DNA of 9,694 nucleotides from Cyanobacteria bacterium K_DeepCast_35m_m2_023 (GTDB lineage Bacteria > Cyanobacteriota > Cyanobacteriia > PCC-6307 > Cyanobiaceae), in the NCBI GenBank assembly GCA_016882345.1, contig VGQR01000054.1:1-9694 (forward strand), given 5' to 3'. The number at the start of each line of letters is the position of its first letter. Position 1 is the stretch's first letter. The position numbers and the translations under genes are program-made. Shown piece after piece: positions 7,134 to 9,694 of the stretch. The notes beneath the pieces are model-generated. The model worked only from the letters and a program-made list of their open reading frames with translations, was not told the DNA's origin and did not search any database.

Positions 7134-8851
7134 GTCGCTATGCCCTTGTAGAGCTGCAGCGCCCGGTAGAGGCTGCCGTCGTAGCGGATGCGGCCCTGTT
7201 CGAGGATCAGGCCGCGGCTGCAGTAGCGGCGCAGCAGGTCTTCGGAATGGCTGGCCAGCACCAAGGTGCCGCTGGCATCGATGAATTGATCGAGCCGTTG
7301 GCGGGCCTTGCGCTGGAACCACTGGTCGCCGGCGGCCAGCCCCTCATCGAGGGCCAGACCGCTGAGCTGGCGGGCCGTGATCAGGGCAAACGAGAGGCGG
7401 GTGCGCATCCCCAGCGACCAGGTTTTGATCGGCTGGGCCAGGGCCTCGCCAAGTTCGGCGAAGCCATCGATCTCGGCGACAAAGTCGTGCCAGCCCATTG
7501 AATGGGCATGCTGCAGGTGGTTGAGGCGCATGATCTGCAGACCCGTGAGCTCGGTACTGAAGCCCAGGGCCTGGTCGAGGATTGGCGCCAGGGGCTGGCC
7601 GCGGCGACGCAGCACACCGGCGGTGGGCTCGTAGATGCCCGCCAGCAGGCGCAGCAGCGTGGTCTTGCCGCTGCCGTTGTGGCCCAGCAGGGCAACGCGC
7701 TCGCCGGGTCCGATCGTCAGGTCGAGATCGGCCAAGGCCAGGGGCCGCAACGGCTCCAGCTTGGGGTGCATCAGCAGGCGCTTGAGCGAGCGGCGCTGCT
7801 GGCTGCCGCGCAGATCAACCGCCACCCGATGCAGCTGCAGCAGCCAATCGGTGGAGACCGGCTGACCCGAGCGCTCAAGGACCGTCAGTTCCGCTTCACC
7901 CAGCAGTGGGGGGTTGCCCGGAGAGCCGCGGCGCAGTTCGGCGAGGGCGCGGCCCAGCTGGTCGCGCCGGCGCGCTTCGATCGCCAGCAGCTGTTGATTG
8001 AGAGGGGCGGCGCTATCGAGCTGCTGACGCACCACGGCCACCACCGCCGGATCGACTGCCCCCAGCCGTGGTGCCGCCGCCAGGGCGTCGTAGAGCTGCA
8101 AGGCCAACTGCTGCCATGCCCCATCGACAGCGTCGAGGGCGGTGGGCACGGCCGGCAGCGGCCGCAGGGGCAGGGGCGCCTGGGGCTGGGCGGCCAGGCC
8201 GTAGCCCTGCTGCCGCAGCCAGGCCAGGGCCGGGGCCAGCTCGGCGTCGCCACGGGCAATCAGGCGCTCAAAGCACAGCAGGGGCCAGTCGGCACAGGGG
8301 TGGGTCTGGGCGGCCAAGACCAGGAGGTCGAGGTTGTGGCGCAGCCACAGGGCCAAGGCCTTGGTGGGGTGCATGTCGTCGCGATAAGCGATCGACGCCA
8401 CCACCGCCAAGGGATGGCGCACGATCGCCACACCGGCAGCCAACCACTGGGTCCCCAGGGCCTGCTCGAGCAGGGGCAGGGTGCGGCACAACCGCGGATC
8501 CTTGAGGGCCAGCAGCGGCGGCGACGTTGCGCTGGGCTGCGGCAAACACCATCCACCGAGCACGCGGCAGACCTGGTTGGCCTGGCCGGCCGTCAGGGCT
8601 GCGGCCCGGGCCTGGGGTTTCAAGGGCCAGGTGCCATCCCAGAGCGTGCCGGCACGGTTGAGCAAGGCCTCGTTAAGGGCAACCAGGTCGGCAGATTCCT
8701 GAAAGCCTTCCGGGTTATCGGCCGCCGCAGGCAACAGGTTGGGCGGCAAGGTGATGCCATAACGACAAAGGGCACGTACCAGCAGCGAGGTACCGCTGCG
8801 GTGCATGCCCACAACCCAAAGAGGGGCCGCACAGGCCCCCAGGGGTGACAA
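7130..8851 (-). CDS. Fusion: N-terminal sulfotransferase-like domain + C-terminal Wzt/KpsT-type ABC ATPase
   Basis: 573 residues in one uninterrupted frame. Residues ~10-230 match the sulfotransferase family (Sulfotransfer_3 type). They show the 5'-phosphosulfate loop GMHRSGTS (15-22), NPEGFQE (46-52), LNEALLNRAGTLWDG (59-73), KDPR (117-120) and a 3'-phosphate-binding-like segment IVRHPLAVVAS (143-153). Residues ~230-330 are a helical linker. Residues ~335-573 are a polysaccharide-export ATPase: Walker A GHNGSGKTT (390-398), the ELTG region (434-437), signature WSLGMRTRLSF (478-488), Walker B LALDEGLAAGD (499-509) and switch His535 in ASHS. There is no extra carbohydrate-binding C-terminus as in long Wzt proteins. 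It would energise the permease encoded immediately downstream (ATGA overlap) and may sulfate the cargo using PAPS. The start is TTG at 8851, 8 bp after the RTX gene stop; a shorter start would cut the first strand of the sulfotransferase fold. No Shine-Dalgarno sequence is evident. Confidence 0.9.
   Translation of the reverse strand: MSPLGACAAPLWVVGMHRSGTSLLVRALCRYGITLPPNLLPAAADNPEGFQESADLVALNEALLNRAGTLWDGTWPLKPQARAAALTAGQANQVCRVLGGWCLPQPSATSPPLLALKDPRLCRTLPLLEQALGTQWLAAGVAIVRHPLAVVASIAYRDDMHPTKALALWLRHNLDLLVLAAQTHPCADWPLLCFERLIARGDAELAPALAWLRQQGYGLAAQPQAPLPLRPLPAVPTALDAVDGAWQQLALQLYDALAAAPRLGAVDPAVVAVVRQQLDSAAPLNQQLLAIEARRRDQLGRALAELRRGSPGNPPLLGEAELTVLERSGQPVSTDWLLQLHRVAVDLRGSQQRRSLKRLLMHPKLEPLRPLALADLDLTIGPGERVALLGHNGSGKTTLLRLLAGIYEPTAGVLRRRGQPLAPILDQALGFSTELTGLQIMRLNHLQHAHSMGWHDFVAEIDGFAELGEALAQPIKTWSLGMRTRLSFALITARQLSGLALDEGLAAGDQWFQRKARQRLDQFIDASGTLVLASHSEDLLRRYCSRGLILEQGRIRYDGSLYRALQLYKGIAT
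7143..7147 (-). promoter_or_regulatory. Ribosome binding site of the ABC-2 permease
   Basis: AAGGG read on the minus strand, 9 nt before ATG 7133. It is the clearest Shine-Dalgarno match in front of any start in this window and decides the start of the permease. It lies inside the end of the ATPase coding region, consistent with translational coupling. Confidence 0.6.
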
Positions 8852-8859
8852 CGACGGGC

Positions 8860-9694
8860 TCAGACGAACTGAATGTCGTTGGTGCCGATGACCTGGCCGT
8901 TGGAGGTGATGGTGGTGCGACCGGTCTGGGCGCCCGACAGGGTGATGACGATGGTCTTGGTGCCCTGGCCGGTGATCGAAACCAAACCCTGAAGGTTGCT
9001 GGCGATCTGGATTTTGTCGGGACCGTCCAAGCTGAAGTCGTTGATGACCTTGGTTTGGTTGCCCTGCAACTGATCAACGGTCAGGTAGACGACGTCATTG
9101 CCGGGACCGAGGCGGATTTCGTCGTTGCCCGCACCGGGGCGAACGATGTCATTGCCTGCACCGGCATCGATCGTGTCGTTGCCCGCTCCAGCACGGATGA
9201 AGTCAATGCCGACTGTGCCGTTGATGGCATCGTTGCCCGCACCTGTCTGGATGTAGGTGTCGGGGGTGCCGTTGAAGGTTCCCGGAGGGGCATTGCTGGC
9301 AATGGTGCCCGAGCCGCCACGAGCACCGCCCAGATCAATAGAGCCATCCACCTTCTTGGAGCCCGTGCCGCTGATCACGGCGTTCTGGTAGTTGACCACG
9401 ACGTTGCCAAGGCTGCCGTCGCTGACCTGGACCACCGAGCCGCTGAGGTTCTGAACACCTCCGCCGACTCCGCCGGCAATACCGATGCCCACCTCAACGC
9501 GGGACCCGGCGCCGGCATCGATCACTGCCTGGGCGCCAGGTGTGGCCACAGCCACCACCACAGGATTGGCCGACCCAGCCGTGGGACGAACCACAACGGG
9601 CACCCGGGTCAGGTTGGGGTCGGTGAGGGCCACCGTGCCGGACGTGACCACCGTGCCCGGCGTGGGCTGGGGAACGGTATTGACGGGCGTGGGT
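8860..9694 (-). CDS. RTX-type calcium-binding secreted protein, C-terminal part (5' end outside window)
   Basis: Open from the right edge to TGA at 8860 (277 codons). In order it shows a Pro/Thr-rich stretch (~9652-9693), a Gly/Val-rich beta-type region, six to seven glycine-rich nonapeptide repeats of the G-x-G-N-D type, and a C-terminal tail beginning VINDFSLDGPDKIQI. The protein ends in IQFV. RTX repeats bind Ca2+ outside the cell, and the uncleaved C-terminus carries the type I secretion signal. The partial transporter at the left edge is a candidate exporter. It lies 8 bp upstream of the sulfotransferase-ABC fusion on the same strand, so the two are probably co-transcribed. The role could be adhesin, S-layer-like protein or glycan carrier; the missing N-terminus would decide. 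It does not look like an enzyme in the visible part. Confidence 0.88.
   Translation of the reverse strand, partial: PTPVNTVPQPTPGTVVTSGTVALTDPNLTRVPVVVRPTAGSANPVVVAVATPGAQAVIDAGAGSRVEVGIGIAGGVGGGVQNLSGSVVQVSDGSLGNVVVNYQNAVISGTGSKKVDGSIDLGGARGGSGTIASNAPPGTFNGTPDTYIQTGAGNDAINGTVGIDFIRAGAGNDTIDAGAGNDIVRPGAGNDEIRLGPGNDVVYLTVDQLQGNQTKVINDFSLDGPDKIQIASNLQGLVSITGQGTKTIVITLSGAQTGRTTITSNGQVIGTNDIQFV
9082..9270 (-). repeat. RTX nonapeptide repeat block
   Basis: Consecutive units read TGAGNDAIN, GTVGIDFIR, AGAGNDTID, AGAGNDIVR, PGAGNDEIR and LGPGNDVVY, with a degenerate unit before them. Five of the six carry the G-N-D calcium-ligand core; the second has G-I-D. At the DNA level the block shows repeated GTTGCCCGC-like words on the plus strand. 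The block is short, as in compact RTX proteins, and probably makes one Ca2+-binding beta-roll just before the secretion signal. Confidence 0.85.

Noticed and set aside
7502..8848. Long open plus-strand frame (448 codons) opposite the sulfotransferase-ABC fusion
   Set aside because: Gln/Gly-rich without any recognisable domain, and exactly antisense to a gene with strong motifs; a high-GC shadow.
1..9694. Mobile elements, CRISPR, tRNA or rRNA
   Set aside because: No transposase, terminal repeats, spaced direct repeats or RNA-gene-like sequence was seen in the nearly complete coding coverage.

Overview
The window is a GC-rich, almost gap-free stretch of bacterial DNA encoding protein secretion, glycan building and glycan export. 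A picocyanobacterium (Synechococcus/Cyanobium type) is the best guess. This rests on the strong CTG-rich, high-GC codon use, the type I secretion transporter with an N-terminal cyclic-nucleotide-like domain coupled to a parvulin-like protein, and the RTX, StrG-like and RgpF-like gene mix. No rRNA, tRNA or housekeeping marker is present, so this is inference.

Layout, left to right. (1) On the minus strand, a parvulin-like gene (2745 to 2035) overlaps by ATGA a type I secretion ABC transporter (from 2038, running off the left edge before its ATPase domain). (2) A plus-strand TPR protein (2744-3445) starts on the same CATG as the parvulin-like gene and overlaps the next gene tail-to-tail. (3) A minus-strand GT4 glycosyltransferase (4529 to 3366). 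(4) A 47-bp gap carrying a strong inverted repeat, the only real intergenic space in the window. (5) A plus-strand pair with TGATG overlap: a StrG-like Fe(II)/2-oxoglutarate oxygenase (4577-5296) and an RgpF-like polysaccharide biosynthesis protein (5296-6366). (6) A minus-strand cluster read from the right edge: the C-terminal part of an RTX protein (to 8860), a one-piece fusion of a sulfotransferase-like domain and a Wzt/KpsT-type ABC ATPase (8851 to 7130), and its ABC-2 permease (7133 to 6363). The RgpF-like gene and the permease gene meet on a shared CTAG.

How it may work together (inference): GT4, StrG-like and RgpF-like proteins would build or tailor a surface glycan. The sulfotransferase-ABC fusion plus permease would export a glycan, possibly coupling sulfation to export. 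The type I transporter would secrete RTX proteins such as the one at the right edge, which could be the glycan carrier or anchor. The most unusual item is the sulfotransferase-ABC ATPase fusion. Coding density is extreme: about 55 non-coding bases in 9.7 kb despite four changes of strand.
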